Below are positions 18,980-28,234 of a stretch of DNA of 64,000 nucleotides, one piece after another; positions within the stretch are counted from its first letter, which is position 1; each line of letters starts with the position of its first letter. The translations under genes and the position numbers were made by a program. The notes beneath the pieces were generated by a model, which was given only the letters and a program-made list of their open reading frames with translations, did no database searches and was not told the DNA's origin. Source of the stretch: 34-65-8 sp963529855. Its GTDB lineage: Bacteria > Pseudomonadota > Alphaproteobacteria > Sphingomonadales > Sphingomonadaceae. The stretch spans positions 372,001 through 436,000 of the forward strand of contig CAURZK010000001.1 of NCBI GenBank assembly GCA_963529855.1, written 5' to 3'.

Positions 18980-19528
18980 TCAAGTGCCGGGGCAGGCGCC
19001 GATGCGTTCTGACGTCACCGACATGGCCATGGTCATCTTGCCGCCCGGCACGGCAGGATTTTCCTGATCCATAGTCATGCTGATCTCGCTGCGTTCCCGA
19101 TCGATGGTGCCGTTCATGGTCATGTCGACCGCGACCCCGGCAGGCCCCGTGCAACGGAGCGCTGCATCGAGTCTGGACCCGGCCGCGTCGAAGCGCGAGA
19201 ATTCGCATTTCGCCCCCTGCCCGCCTTCACCGATCTGCCGGGCGAAATCGCGGAAACCCTCGTCGGCTTCCTCCTGCGTGAGGCACGTTTCGCTCGTCCG
19301 GCCTTCGCTGCCGCCCATCATCGCGCGCATCTGTTCCGCTTGGCCCGGGGGCAGCCCAGGGATCTCGACCTTGGTTATGCGCGCAGTGCTCCGGTACAGC
19401 CCGGGGCGCGGCTGGATCAGGTTCTCCGCCTCCGCCGCGACATCCTCGACCGATTTGGTCCCGCCCCGTTCCTCGCCGCAGCCCGCCAGCAAACATACTG
19501 CCGCTGTCATCAAACCCAGTCGTCGCAT
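18980..19528 (-). CDS. DUF3617 family predicted lipoprotein
   Basis: A 182-residue exported protein. The signal LGLMTAAVCLLAGC ends in a lipobox with Cys17. The mature domain has the DUF3617 pattern: QPRPGLYRSTARIT at the start, a middle CLTQEEAD segment, paired cysteines (CEF, LRC), and a C-terminal repeat of strands with MTMNGTI and MTMAMSVTSERIGAC. Members are common in sphingomonads, and no function is established. The gene is divergent from uvrB across about 100 bases. Confidence 0.8.
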   Translation of the reverse strand: MRRLGLMTAAVCLLAGCGEERGGTKSVEDVAAEAENLIQPRPGLYRSTARITKVEIPGLPPGQAEQMRAMMGGSEGRTSETCLTQEEADEGFRDFARQIGEGGQGAKCEFSRFDAAGSRLDAALRCTGPAGVAVDMTMNGTIDRERSEISMTMDQENPAVPGGKMTMAMSVTSERIGACPGT

Positions 19529-19628
19529 GCCGCCGCTCCCGCCTGTCTACGCTCTGCAGCAGGCTATCAAGCGGGCGGGCGAAAGCCAATCATTGCCGTG
19601 CGGGCCGCGCCTGCCCATATGTGCGCGC

Positions 19629-21824
19629 ATGGCTGAACTGGTGATCCGACGCGGGCTGGAAGAGCCCGATACCACAGGTGAATTTGTCCCCCACAAGCCC
19701 GTCCGGCCCGAAAAGTCGATGGGTGGACGGCGCTTCGAACTCGTTTCGGAATATACCCCCAGCGGCGACCAGCCGACCGCGATATCGGAGCTGGTTAGTG
19801 CTGCGCGCGATGGCGAACAGACGCAGGTCCTGTTGGGCGTGACCGGCAGCGGCAAGACCTTCACCATGGCCAAGGTGATCGAGGAACTGCAGCGCCCGGC
19901 GCTGATCCTTGCGCCCAACAAGATTTTGGCTGCCCAGCTCTATGGCGAGTTCAAGAGCTTCTTCCCGAACAACGCAGTCGAATATTTCGTCAGCTATTAC
20001 GATTATTACCAACCCGAGGCCTACGTCCCGCGCAGCGACACCTACATCGAGAAGGAAAGCTCGGTGAACGAGGCGATCGACAGGATGCGCCATTCGGCCA
20101 CCCGTGCGCTGCTCGAACGTGATGATGTGATCATAGTAGCATCGGTATCATGTCTATATGGTATCGGGTCCGTCGAGACGTACTCGGCGATGATTTTCGA
20201 CCTCAAAAAGGGCGAAACGCAGGATCAGCGGGAGATCATCCGCAAGCTGGTCGCCCTGCAGTACAAGCGCAACGATGCCGCCTTCCAGCGCGGCAATTTT
20301 CGTGTGCGCGGCGACAGCCTGGAGATTTTCCCAAGCCATTACGAGGACATGGCCTGGCGGATCAGCTTCTTCGGCGACGAGATCGAGGAAATCAGCGAAT
20401 TCGATCCCCTGACCGGCCAAAAGGGCGCCAGCCTCAACACCGTGCGGGTCTACGCCAACAGCCACTACGTGACCCCGGGCCCGACCATGAAACAGGCCAG
20501 CGCCGCGATAAAATTCGAGCTGGAAGAACGACTTAAGGAACTCCATGCGGAAGGGCGCCTGCTGGAGGCGCAGCGGCTGGAACAGCGCACCAATTTCGAC
20601 CTCGAGATGATCGCGGCGACCGGCAGCTGCGCGGGGATCGAGAATTACAGCCGCTTCCTGACCGGCCGCCTGCCCGGCGAACCGCCGCCAACGCTGTTCG
20701 AGTATCTGCCTGAAAATGCACTGCTGTTCGTCGACGAAAGCCACCAGACCGTGCCGCAGATCGGCGCGATGGCGAAGGGTGACCATCGCCGCAAGCTGAC
20801 GCTGGCCGAATACGGTTTTCGCCTGCCGAGCTGCATCGACAACCGCCCGCTGCGCTTCAACGAATGGGACGCGATGCGTCCGCAGACTTTCGCGGTCAGC
20901 GCGACGCCCGGCAACTGGGAAATGGAGCAGACCGGCGGCGTGTTTGCCGAACAGGTCATCCGCCCGACCGGCCTGATCGACCCGCCGGTGGAAATTCGTC
21001 CGGTCGAGGATCAGGTCCAGGACTGCATCGTCGAATGCAAGGCCACGGCCGCCAAGGGATATCGCACCCTCGTAACCACCCTCACCAAGCGCATGGCCGA
21101 AGACCTGACCGAATTCATGCACGAGGCGGGCGTGCGCGTGCGCTACATGCACTCCGACGTCGAAACGCTGGAACGCATCGAGCTCATCCGCGACCTGCGC
21201 CTGGGGGTCTACGATGTGCTGATCGGCATCAACCTGCTGCGCGAAGGGCTCGACATCCCGGAATGCGGGCTGGTGTGCATCCTCGATGCCGACAAGGAAG
21301 GCTTCCTGCGCAGCGAGACGTCGCTCATCCAGACTATCGGACGTGCCGCGCGCAACGTGGACGGGCGCGTGATCCTCTATGCCGATCGCGTGACCGGCAG
21401 CATGGAACGCGCCATCGCCGAAACCGACCGTCGCCGCGAAAAGCAGCGCGAATACAACGAGGCGCACGGCATTACGCCGCAGACGATCAAGCGCCAGATC
21501 GCGGACATCGTAGCCCACACGGCCAGCCAGGACGGCGTGGTGATCGGCACTGGCGACGACGAGCGCAACAATCTCGTCGGCCACAATCTGCGCGCCTATA
21601 TCCAGGACCTTGAAAAGCGGATGCGTACCGCCGCCGCCGACCTCGAATTCGAGGAGGCAGGCCGTCTGCGCGACGAGATCCGCCGTCTCGAAGCGGACGA
21701 ACTGGGCCTGCCCGACAACGAGAAGAAGGCTCCGCTGGTGGGCCGGAGCAACGAAGGCAAACCCGGCACCCGCAAGACGCGGTTCGGCAAAACCCGCTAC
21801 AAACGCATGGGCGGCAAGCCTTAG
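19629..21824 (+). CDS. uvrB: Excinuclease ABC subunit UvrB
   Basis: DNA-damage recognition helicase subunit of UvrABC nucleotide excision repair. The 731-residue protein has Walker A GVTGSGKT near residue 70, the beta-hairpin region YDYYQPEAYVPRSDTYIEK, Walker B FVDESHQT, helicase motifs through TIGRAARN, and a C-terminal UVR motif (LEKRMRTAAADLEFEEAGRL) that binds UvrC. The start at 19629 is used because the frame upstream runs through the divergent DUF3617 gene; an ATG at 19617 would add four residues. No alphaproteobacterial LexA box of the GTTC-N7-GTTC type was found just upstream. Confidence 0.96.
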   Translation: MAELVIRRGLEEPDTTGEFVPHKPVRPEKSMGGRRFELVSEYTPSGDQPTAISELVSAARDGEQTQVLLGVTGSGKTFTMAKVIEELQRPALILAPNKILAAQLYGEFKSFFPNNAVEYFVSYYDYYQPEAYVPRSDTYIEKESSVNEAIDRMRHSATRALLERDDVIIVASVSCLYGIGSVETYSAMIFDLKKGETQDQREIIRKLVALQYKRNDAAFQRGNFRVRGDSLEIFPSHYEDMAWRISFFGDEIEEISEFDPLTGQKGASLNTVRVYANSHYVTPGPTMKQASAAIKFELEERLKELHAEGRLLEAQRLEQRTNFDLEMIAATGSCAGIENYSRFLTGRLPGEPPPTLFEYLPENALLFVDESHQTVPQIGAMAKGDHRRKLTLAEYGFRLPSCIDNRPLRFNEWDAMRPQTFAVSATPGNWEMEQTGGVFAEQVIRPTGLIDPPVEIRPVEDQVQDCIVECKATAAKGYRTLVTTLTKRMAEDLTEFMHEAGVRVRYMHSDVETLERIELIRDLRLGVYDVLIGINLLREGLDIPECGLVCILDADKEGFLRSETSLIQTIGRAARNVDGRVILYADRVTGSMERAIAETDRRREKQREYNEAHGITPQTIKRQIADIVAHTASQDGVVIGTGDDERNNLVGHNLRAYIQDLEKRMRTAAADLEFEEAGRLRDEIRRLEADELGLPDNEKKAPLVGRSNEGKPGTRKTRFGKTRYKRMGGKP

Positions 21825-21900
21825 CCAGTTTGTCGTTCGTCCACGACGTTCATCGAGCAGGACAATTTACCTCGCGGCGGGGGTTTGCCATAGCAGGGCG

Positions 21901-23394
21901 ATGGTCATTCGCCCGCTTCTGCTCGCCGCGGCTGCTACGCTAGCCGTTCCCGCCCTCGCTCAGGAAAAGCCCGCCGATAAGGCTGCCGCGGCGGCCAAGC
22001 AGTACGAGCCCAATTCCGCCTCGCAGCGATTTACCGGGACGTTCGGCGGTCAGCGGATCACCTATACTGCGACAGTCGAAGAACAGGTACTCAAGGACGA
22101 CAAGGGCACGCCCAAGGCCGCCATCGTCACCACCAGCTATGTGGCGGAACCGCGCGACCCCTCGCGCCCCGTCACTTTCCTGTTCAACGGCGGACCCGGA
22201 TCGGCTTCGTTGTGGCTGCAACTGGGCGCCTTCGGGCCAAAGCGGGTCGACATCCCGGGTGATGCGACGGACGACGGCGCCCCGCCCTATCCCATCCTCG
22301 ACAATCCCGACGCACTGCTCGACGTCACTGACCTTGTTTTCATCGATCCCGTCGGCACCGGGTTTAGTCGCGCGATCGGTGACACCGACCCGGCCGATTA
22401 CTGGGGCGTGACCAAGGACGCCAAGTCGGTCGCAGCGGTCATCCGGCAGTGGCTGGCCGATAACGGGCGCTGGAACAGCCCCAAGTTCCTGGGCGGCGAA
22501 AGCTACGGCACCACGCGCTCGGCTGCGGTGGTGAACGAGCTGGAGGGCAGTTACAACGATGTCGCACTGAACGGTGTCATCCTGATCTCGACCGTGCTCG
22601 ATTTCGGTGCGGGTGCAGAGACGGAAGGGGCCGAGCTGGGTTACATCACCACGCTTCCGAGCATGGCAGTGACCGCGCTCTATCACGGCAAGGCGGAAGG
22701 CGCCTCGCCCGAAGCGATTGCCGAGGAAGCGCGCGAGTTCGCCATTGGCCCCTACGCCGCGTTCCTGCTCAAGGGGCAGCGCGCCGGGGCTGAAGAACGC
22801 GCGAGCGTGCGGCGCGAGCTGGCTCGGCTGACCGGGCTTTCGGAGGAATATCTCGAACGCGCCGACCTGCGCGTCACCAGCGGCCGGTTCTACAAGGAAC
22901 TGCTGCGCGACCGAGGACTGACAGTGGGCCGGCTCGACAGCCGATATACTGGCCGCGATTACGACAATGCCGGCGAAACGCCCGACAACGATCCCAGCTT
23001 CTACGGCATCGATGCCGGCTATACCGCGGCCGCCAATGCCTATTTTCGTGACACCATCGGTTACAAGACCGATCTCGATTATGTCACAATCGGCGGGGTG
23101 CGCGATTGGGACTGGAAGCTGGCCGGCGGGCGCGACACCAATGCCTATCTCAATGTCACGCCGTACCTGGGACGCGCTTTGCGCGAGAACAGCGGAATGC
23201 GGATTTTCGTGGGCCAGGGTTGGTACGATTTCGCGACGCCGTTCTTCGCCGCTGAATACGCGCTCACCCGAACTGGCATTCCGCAGGACCGGATCGTCTA
23301 CGAATATTATGGCTCGGGCCACATGATGTACATCCGCCAACAGGACCGGGCCAAACTTTCGGCCGACGTGCGCGATTTCATTCGCGGGCGCTGA
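21901..23394 (+). CDS. Secreted serine carboxypeptidase, peptidase family S10
   Basis: A 497-residue exported peptidase. Residues 1-20 form a signal peptide ending PALAQ. The S10 fold is marked by NGGPGSAS (oxyanion hole), the nucleophile elbow GESYGTT with Ser201, and late GWYDFATPF and YGSGHMMYI stretches supplying Asp and His. Bacterial S10 enzymes are uncommon outside a few groups, including sphingomonads and xanthomonads, and remove C-terminal residues from peptides, probably in the periplasm. The start at 21901 gives the signal peptide. It lies 76 bases after uvrB and runs directly into a small lipoprotein gene. Confidence 0.92.
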   Translation: MVIRPLLLAAAATLAVPALAQEKPADKAAAAAKQYEPNSASQRFTGTFGGQRITYTATVEEQVLKDDKGTPKAAIVTTSYVAEPRDPSRPVTFLFNGGPGSASLWLQLGAFGPKRVDIPGDATDDGAPPYPILDNPDALLDVTDLVFIDPVGTGFSRAIGDTDPADYWGVTKDAKSVAAVIRQWLADNGRWNSPKFLGGESYGTTRSAAVVNELEGSYNDVALNGVILISTVLDFGAGAETEGAELGYITTLPSMAVTALYHGKAEGASPEAIAEEAREFAIGPYAAFLLKGQRAGAEERASVRRELARLTGLSEEYLERADLRVTSGRFYKELLRDRGLTVGRLDSRYTGRDYDNAGETPDNDPSFYGIDAGYTAAANAYFRDTIGYKTDLDYVTIGGVRDWDWKLAGGRDTNAYLNVTPYLGRALRENSGMRIFVGQGWYDFATPFFAAEYALTRTGIPQDRIVYEYYGSGHMMYIRQQDRAKLSADVRDFIRGR

Positions 23395-23398
23395 ATCG

Positions 23399-23932
23399 GT
23401 GCGGGTCGTTGCAATTCTGGGGCTGCTGCTGCTCGCCGGGTGCAAGCCGCCCGCGACCGATGGCTACAAGGAACGTGTCGACCTGGCCGAGGCGGGCCGG
23501 TTCGCCAGCCCGCCCATCTTGTCGCCCGATACCGAAGACGCAGTCTGGGCGCAGAGCGGTGCCCCCCGGCGGATCGTCTATGGCCTTCCCGGACGCGCGC
23601 CCGAAGTGGCTTTGGAATGCGTGGGCACAGGGCCGGACACGGCAATCCGCCTGACCCGCTTCGCGCCTGCCGATGCGGAGGCCAAGGCGCTCGCCGCGTT
23701 GATCGGGAATAGCCATATCGCCCGGCTGCCCGTCGCGGCATGGTGGAACGGCAAGGCGTGGATCTGGCAGGGTGAGGTACCGGTGCTCGATCCCCGGCTC
23801 GAGGCGCTGACCGGCACGCGCCAGGTCGAACTGACGATCCCCGGCGCAGGCAGCGTAAGGATCAACGCCGATGCTAATCCGTCGCGATTGATTGCCGAAT
23901 GCCGCGCGCTGGCAGGGCCATTGGCAACCTAG
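23399..23932 (+). CDS. Predicted lipoprotein of unknown function
   Basis: A 177-residue protein with a GTG start four bases after the S10 peptidase stop, suggesting translational coupling. The N-terminus MRVVAILGLLLLAGC is a short lipoprotein signal with Cys15. The rest is soluble and beta-rich in pattern (VALECVGTG..., VELTIPGAG..., ECRALAGPL) with two further cysteines. I do not recognise the family. Its stop overlaps the stop of the convergent dsbD-family gene by four bases. Confidence 0.75.
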   Translation: MRVVAILGLLLLAGCKPPATDGYKERVDLAEAGRFASPPILSPDTEDAVWAQSGAPRRIVYGLPGRAPEVALECVGTGPDTAIRLTRFAPADAEAKALAALIGNSHIARLPVAAWWNGKAWIWQGEVPVLDPRLEALTGTRQVELTIPGAGSVRINADANPSRLIAECRALAGPLAT

Positions 23933-25977
23933 CGCTGCGCCTTGTCGCTTAGAAGGTCTGGAGTGAGAACCTGCGGCAGTTGCTCGGCCTCCCCGCCGGG
24001 TTCGTACCACAGATAGAGGGGAATTCCCGCCGCGCCCTGCTGCGCGAGAAAGGCGGCGATTGCCGGATCGCGGCGTGTCCAGTCGCCGCGGACCGTCACC
24101 ACGCCCGCCGCCTCGAACGCAGCCCGGGTCGCTTCGCGTTCGATCGCAACGCTTTCGTTTACCTTGCAGGTGACGCACCAGTCGGCTGTGAACCACACGA
24201 ACACCGGCCTGCCGCTCGCGCGCGCCTCGGCCAGCGCAGCATTGCTGAACGGTACCGGATCCAAGAGCGATTGCGCGGCACGCGCCGATGCCGGGGCGAA
24301 GCTCGCCGGAAGGGCGAAGGCGGCGAACAGGGCGAAAGGCGCGGCGATCAGGCCAAAGGCTGGCCAGGCGAGCTTGCCGCCGCGCTGCAGCCGGCCCACC
24401 ACCACCAGCGCGACCAGGATCCCGGCCACTGTCACCAGCGCAATCAGCGCGAAGCCCTGCCCGCCCAGCCGCGCGGTCAGCCAGATCAGCGCCAGCGCGG
24501 TCAAGCCCATCGGCAGCGCCATTACCCGGCGGAACCGAGCCATCCATGGGCCCGGCCGGGGCAGTCTGCGGCGCAAGGCGGGGAACATTCCGATGGCAAG
24601 GAACGGAAGTGCCAGTCCAAACCCCAACGCGCCGAACAGCGCCATTGCCTCCACCGGTGGCAGGACAAGTGCTGCGCCCAGTGCGGCTGCCATGAATGGG
24701 CCGGTGCATGGGGTCGCAACGAACGCTGCGAGCAGACCGGTGGCGAACCCGCCCGACGCGCTGCCGGGTCGCGTTACGGGCAGCGAGGGCAATTCGAACA
24801 CGCCGCCGAGGTTGGCGGTGATCACGACAGCGATAAATAGCAGGGCGACGACCACGCCCGGTTCCTGCAACTGGAAAGCCCAGCCGACGCTCTCCCCCGC
24901 TGCGCGCAGCACCAGCAGCACAGCCCCCAGCGCGAGCGAGGCCACGATTGCGCCCGCGGTGTATGCCAGCCCTTCGCGCCGCGCGGCGGCAACGCTTTCG
25001 CCAGACTTGGCGAGGCTGAGCGCCTTCAGGCTGAGGATCGGAAACACGCAAGGCATCAGGTTGAGCAGCAGCCCGCCGACCAGCGCCGCCGCGATCAGCG
25101 CCAGCAGCGACGGGGCGGCAGCGCCGCCGATGAGCCGCGCTCCGTCGATGTCGACCGGCCCCGGCCTCCCGCCGAACCGCACCCCTTCGCCGGGACCGAA
25201 TGCCACGATCCCGCTCAGCCGGTCGAGCGGTGGGGCGCCTTCCGCTCTCGCAAGGTCCGCGATCAGCACATCGCCCTTGCGGCGGAATGTCTGCGCCGCC
25301 GCATACTGGACCTGATCGCGCTCACCCAGGAAGACATGGGGATCGGCCAGGGCCAGATCGGCGGGGAGCGGGATCGCGATCCGCACCGTCTGGTCGGTGA
25401 CTGAAAACGTCGCGGTGCGGTCAAGCGCCGGCGCGATCGCCGCCCGCCACCGTGCGAACCCGGCCTCTCCGCGCGGTCGGGATGCAACCGCGACCTCTGC
25501 CCGCAAGGTTCCCCATTGCGGCACGCACAGGGTATCGCTGCAAGTGAGCCACTCGGCGGCGACGGCAAGCGGATAGCGCGCACCGGGCCGGGCATCGGCT
25601 GGCACCGTCACCGGCACGAGCACGGCATGGGTGCCTTTGTAGACATGGTTCATCAGCCCGCCGATCAGCAGCCTGCCCGGCACCGGGTAAACCGGCTCGC
25701 CCGTGCTCCATCCAGCCGGCAACTGCCAATCGAGCCGCATGCCTTGGCCTGCATCGCCAGGGTTCGACCAATAACCGTGCCAGCCGGGATCGGGTTCGAA
25801 AACCAGCGCGACGTCGATCGTCTGGCCCGGCGCGGCGCTGCCATCGACAACCAGCGCCGCGCTGCCCCGGTCCATGTTGGCGGCAGGGCGGACGTAATCC
25901 TGCGCGCTGAGGCCGCTTAGCGCCAACAACGCCAGCAGCAGCGCCAGAAGAGCGGGGATTGGCCTTGCGCCGGTCAT
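23929..25977 (-). CDS. DsbD/ScsB-family protein-disulfide reductase
   Basis: A 682-residue membrane protein that carries reducing equivalents from cytoplasmic thioredoxin to the periplasm. It has a signal peptide, an N-terminal periplasmic immunoglobulin-like domain (about 25-270), and an eight-helix DsbD transmembrane domain with redox cysteines in MPCVFPILSLK and TPCTGPF. A C-terminal thioredoxin domain carries the motif WCVTC (Cys601 and Cys604) in VWFTADWCVTCKVNE. The MPCVFP form is typical of ScsB-like members. The start at 25977 is used, though an ATG at 26004 is possible. It diverges from the UbiH-like gene with about 35 bases between them. Confidence 0.92.
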   Translation of the reverse strand: MTGARPIPALLALLLALLALSGLSAQDYVRPAANMDRGSAALVVDGSAAPGQTIDVALVFEPDPGWHGYWSNPGDAGQGMRLDWQLPAGWSTGEPVYPVPGRLLIGGLMNHVYKGTHAVLVPVTVPADARPGARYPLAVAAEWLTCSDTLCVPQWGTLRAEVAVASRPRGEAGFARWRAAIAPALDRTATFSVTDQTVRIAIPLPADLALADPHVFLGERDQVQYAAAQTFRRKGDVLIADLARAEGAPPLDRLSGIVAFGPGEGVRFGGRPGPVDIDGARLIGGAAAPSLLALIAAALVGGLLLNLMPCVFPILSLKALSLAKSGESVAAARREGLAYTAGAIVASLALGAVLLVLRAAGESVGWAFQLQEPGVVVALLFIAVVITANLGGVFELPSLPVTRPGSASGGFATGLLAAFVATPCTGPFMAAALGAALVLPPVEAMALFGALGFGLALPFLAIGMFPALRRRLPRPGPWMARFRRVMALPMGLTALALIWLTARLGGQGFALIALVTVAGILVALVVVGRLQRGGKLAWPAFGLIAAPFALFAAFALPASFAPASARAAQSLLDPVPFSNAALAEARASGRPVFVWFTADWCVTCKVNESVAIEREATRAAFEAAGVVTVRGDWTRRDPAIAAFLAQQGAAGIPLYLWYEPGGEAEQLPQVLTPDLLSDKAQR

Positions 25978-26012
25978 GTCGCGCCCTCTAGGGATGGCAA
26001 GCATAACTGGCA

Positions 26013-27239
26013 ATGAAGGCGGCGATGAACGACAGGCGCGATCTCCTGATCCTGGGCGGCGGGCTCGTCGGCATGACGCTCGCGCTGGCAGCAGCGCGCA
26101 AGGGGCTGTCGAGCCATGTCGTCGACCGGGCGGATCCTGCCGCGTTGACGGCCGAGGGATTCGACGGGCGCGCCAGCGCGATCTCCACCGCCAGCTGGAA
26201 CCTGTTTCGCAACATCGGCCTCGCGGATGCGCTTGAACCGCACGCCTGCCCGATCGCATCGATCGCAGTGACGGACCAGATGAAGCCGGGCAGGATCGAT
26301 TTTACCCCTGAACCGCACGAAGGCACGCTGGGCCGGATGTTCGCCAACCGCCAGCTGCGCCTCGCGCTGTTCGAAGCGGCGGCCCGTGAACCGCTGATCG
26401 CCTGGCACAGCAAGGTCGAGGTTACGGCCCGCCATCGCGGCGAGCACGGCGTGTCGGCGACCCTTGCCAACGGCACCGTGCTGCGCGCCGCACTGATGAT
26501 CGCTGCCGAAGGGCGCCGTTCGCCCACGCGCGATGCTGCGGGGATCATGATCGCCAACTGGGATTATCGTCACCGCGCAATCATTGCCGGGCTGACGCAT
26601 ACGAAGCCGCACCAGGGCACGGCGTGGGAGATCTTCTACCCCGCCGGACCTTTCGCCTTGCTGCCCATGCGCGACGCTGCCGATGGCACGCACCGCAGTT
26701 CGCTGGTCTGGACGGTGGACGAGAAAGATGCGGCGGGCACCCTCAAGCTGTCGGACCGGGCATTCCTTGCCGAACTCGACAAGCGCATGGGCGACACCTT
26801 AGGGCAAATCACCGCGGTCGGACCGCGTGGATCGTTCCCCCTGGGCTTCCACCATACTGCACGGATTACCGAACACCGGCTGGCTCTGGTGGGCGACAGT
26901 GCGCACGGCATTCATCCGATTGCCGGCCAAGGCCTCAACCTGGGCCTGCGCGATGTCGGCGCGCTGGTCGAGGTGCTGGCGGAAGGGATGCGATTGGGGC
27001 TGGAGCCGGGCGATGCGCAGCTCCTCGCCCGGTACGAGGCGTGGCGCGGGCTCGACAGCTTCATGGTTGCGCTGGCGACCGACGGGCTGACCCGCCTGTT
27101 CGGCATGCCGGGCAAGGCAGCCTCGGCCGTTCGGAGGTTGGGCATGAGCGGCGTTCAACGCGCGCCGATGCTGAAGCGCTGGTTCATGGACGAGGCGCGC
27201 GGCGTATCGGGCGACGTGCCCGAGCTGCTGCGGGCCTAG
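26013..27239 (+). CDS. UbiH/UbiF-family FAD-dependent hydroxylase
   Basis: A 408-residue flavoprotein monooxygenase of the UbiH/UbiF/Coq6 family, which hydroxylates the ubiquinone ring. It has an N-terminal dinucleotide-binding motif LGGGLVGMTLA, the family stretch FDGRASAIS, and the FAD/substrate motif LVGDSAHGIHPIAGQGLNLGLRD that distinguishes ubiquinone hydroxylases. The ATG at 26025 in the same frame is an alternative start. No other ubi gene is adjacent, so which ring position it acts on is not clear. Its stop overlaps that of the convergent mitofilin gene. Confidence 0.9.
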   Translation: MKAAMNDRRDLLILGGGLVGMTLALAAARKGLSSHVVDRADPAALTAEGFDGRASAISTASWNLFRNIGLADALEPHACPIASIAVTDQMKPGRIDFTPEPHEGTLGRMFANRQLRLALFEAAAREPLIAWHSKVEVTARHRGEHGVSATLANGTVLRAALMIAAEGRRSPTRDAAGIMIANWDYRHRAIIAGLTHTKPHQGTAWEIFYPAGPFALLPMRDAADGTHRSSLVWTVDEKDAAGTLKLSDRAFLAELDKRMGDTLGQITAVGPRGSFPLGFHHTARITEHRLALVGDSAHGIHPIAGQGLNLGLRDVGALVEVLAEGMRLGLEPGDAQLLARYEAWRGLDSFMVALATDGLTRLFGMPGKAASAVRRLGMSGVQRAPMLKRWFMDEARGVSGDVPELLRA

Positions 27240-28180
27240 TTCGCCGGTTCCTGCAGCGGGCTGAGCTGCTCGACCGCCTGCCCTTCGCCATCGCGCAGGC
27301 GGCGTGGTTCCAGCACAGCGGCGGTTTCGATAAGATCGAGCGCACGCTGCGCCGCGGCATAGCGTTCCGCATTCTGGATCCAGGCCCGCGCATTGGTGGC
27401 GCCAGGCAGGTTGCGGACTTCCTCGATCGCGCGGTCGACCCGGCCGCTTTCCAGGAAATATCGGGCCCGTTCGATCCGGCGGCTGGGTTGCGGTGAAGGC
27501 GTGCTTTCGCGGCGGATCACGAACAGTTCGCCCAGTTCGCGCTGGATGCGCTGCAGCGCCGTTTCGTTGGACGCGTCGGTCAGGCGCGGCGCAATCCCGT
27601 CGAGGCGCGCGATCAGCACATCGACCGTGACCGGATTGCGCGAGAACGCGATCACGGTGTCGACCGCGTTGGGCATTGCGTCGCCGAAGCGCAGCCGCAG
27701 CTGATCGGCAAGATAGCCCAGTTCCGCACCCCGGTTGATCGACCGGCGCGTGGCAAAGGCAATCAGCAGGCCTTCGGCCCGCGCAGCATTGCCCGATGCG
27801 GCCTGTGCCTGCAGGTCGAGCTGCGCCAGGCGCTGTTCGGCCGCAATCAGTCGCTGCTCGAAACCGCCATGTTCTTCGGCCACGCGCTCGACCGCCTGAA
27901 CGGCTTGCTCGGCCGCGCGGGTCGCGGTTGCACTGGGCGCCGGCACGGCTGCCGCCGTCCGCGCGACCCGATCCGAGGGGCTTGCGTCAGGCTGGCCCGT
28001 CGTCTTTGCAGCAGTCCGCTCAGCAATGAAAAAGAGGTCGGGATTGGCGCGCCAGGCAACATAACCGATCAGCGCCGCGCCCAGCGCGAAGCTGCCAATG
28101 CCGACAATCAGATAGGTTTTCAGCGAACTGCCCGAGCCGCGCGTTTCACGCGCTACAGTTCGACCGGAATATTCGTCCAT
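27236..28180 (-). CDS. Mitofilin/Mic60-like inner-membrane protein
   Basis: A 314-residue protein with one N-terminal transmembrane helix (about residues 22-43, TYLIVGIGSFALGAALIGYV), an Ala/Pro-rich linker, a short coiled-coil-like stretch (VERVAEEHGGFEQRLIAAEQR) and a C-terminal helical domain resembling mitofilin (from GLLIAFATRR through AFSRNPVTVDVLIARL). In alphaproteobacteria the mitofilin homologue (Mic60, COG4223) sits next to hemC-hemD, and here it directly follows hemD by 54 bases. Homologues shape intracytoplasmic membranes and contact the outer membrane. This copy has a very short coiled coil. The assignment rests on position plus weak domain similarity. Confidence 0.75.
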   Translation of the reverse strand: MDEYSGRTVARETRGSGSSLKTYLIVGIGSFALGAALIGYVAWRANPDLFFIAERTAAKTTGQPDASPSDRVARTAAAVPAPSATATRAAEQAVQAVERVAEEHGGFEQRLIAAEQRLAQLDLQAQAASGNAARAEGLLIAFATRRSINRGAELGYLADQLRLRFGDAMPNAVDTVIAFSRNPVTVDVLIARLDGIAPRLTDASNETALQRIQRELGELFVIRRESTPSPQPSRRIERARYFLESGRVDRAIEEVRNLPGATNARAWIQNAERYAAAQRALDLIETAAVLEPRRLRDGEGQAVEQLSPLQEPAN

Positions 28181-28234
28181 GTACGTCCGTTCTGCGACCC
28201 ACCGGCGCCGCGACCGGACGCCGTCCCGACACGC

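Noticed and set aside
19529..19628. LexA box upstream of uvrB
   Set aside because: No GTTC-N7-GTTC or its complement was found. GTTC repeats at 21850-21868 lie after uvrB and are spaced nine bases apart.
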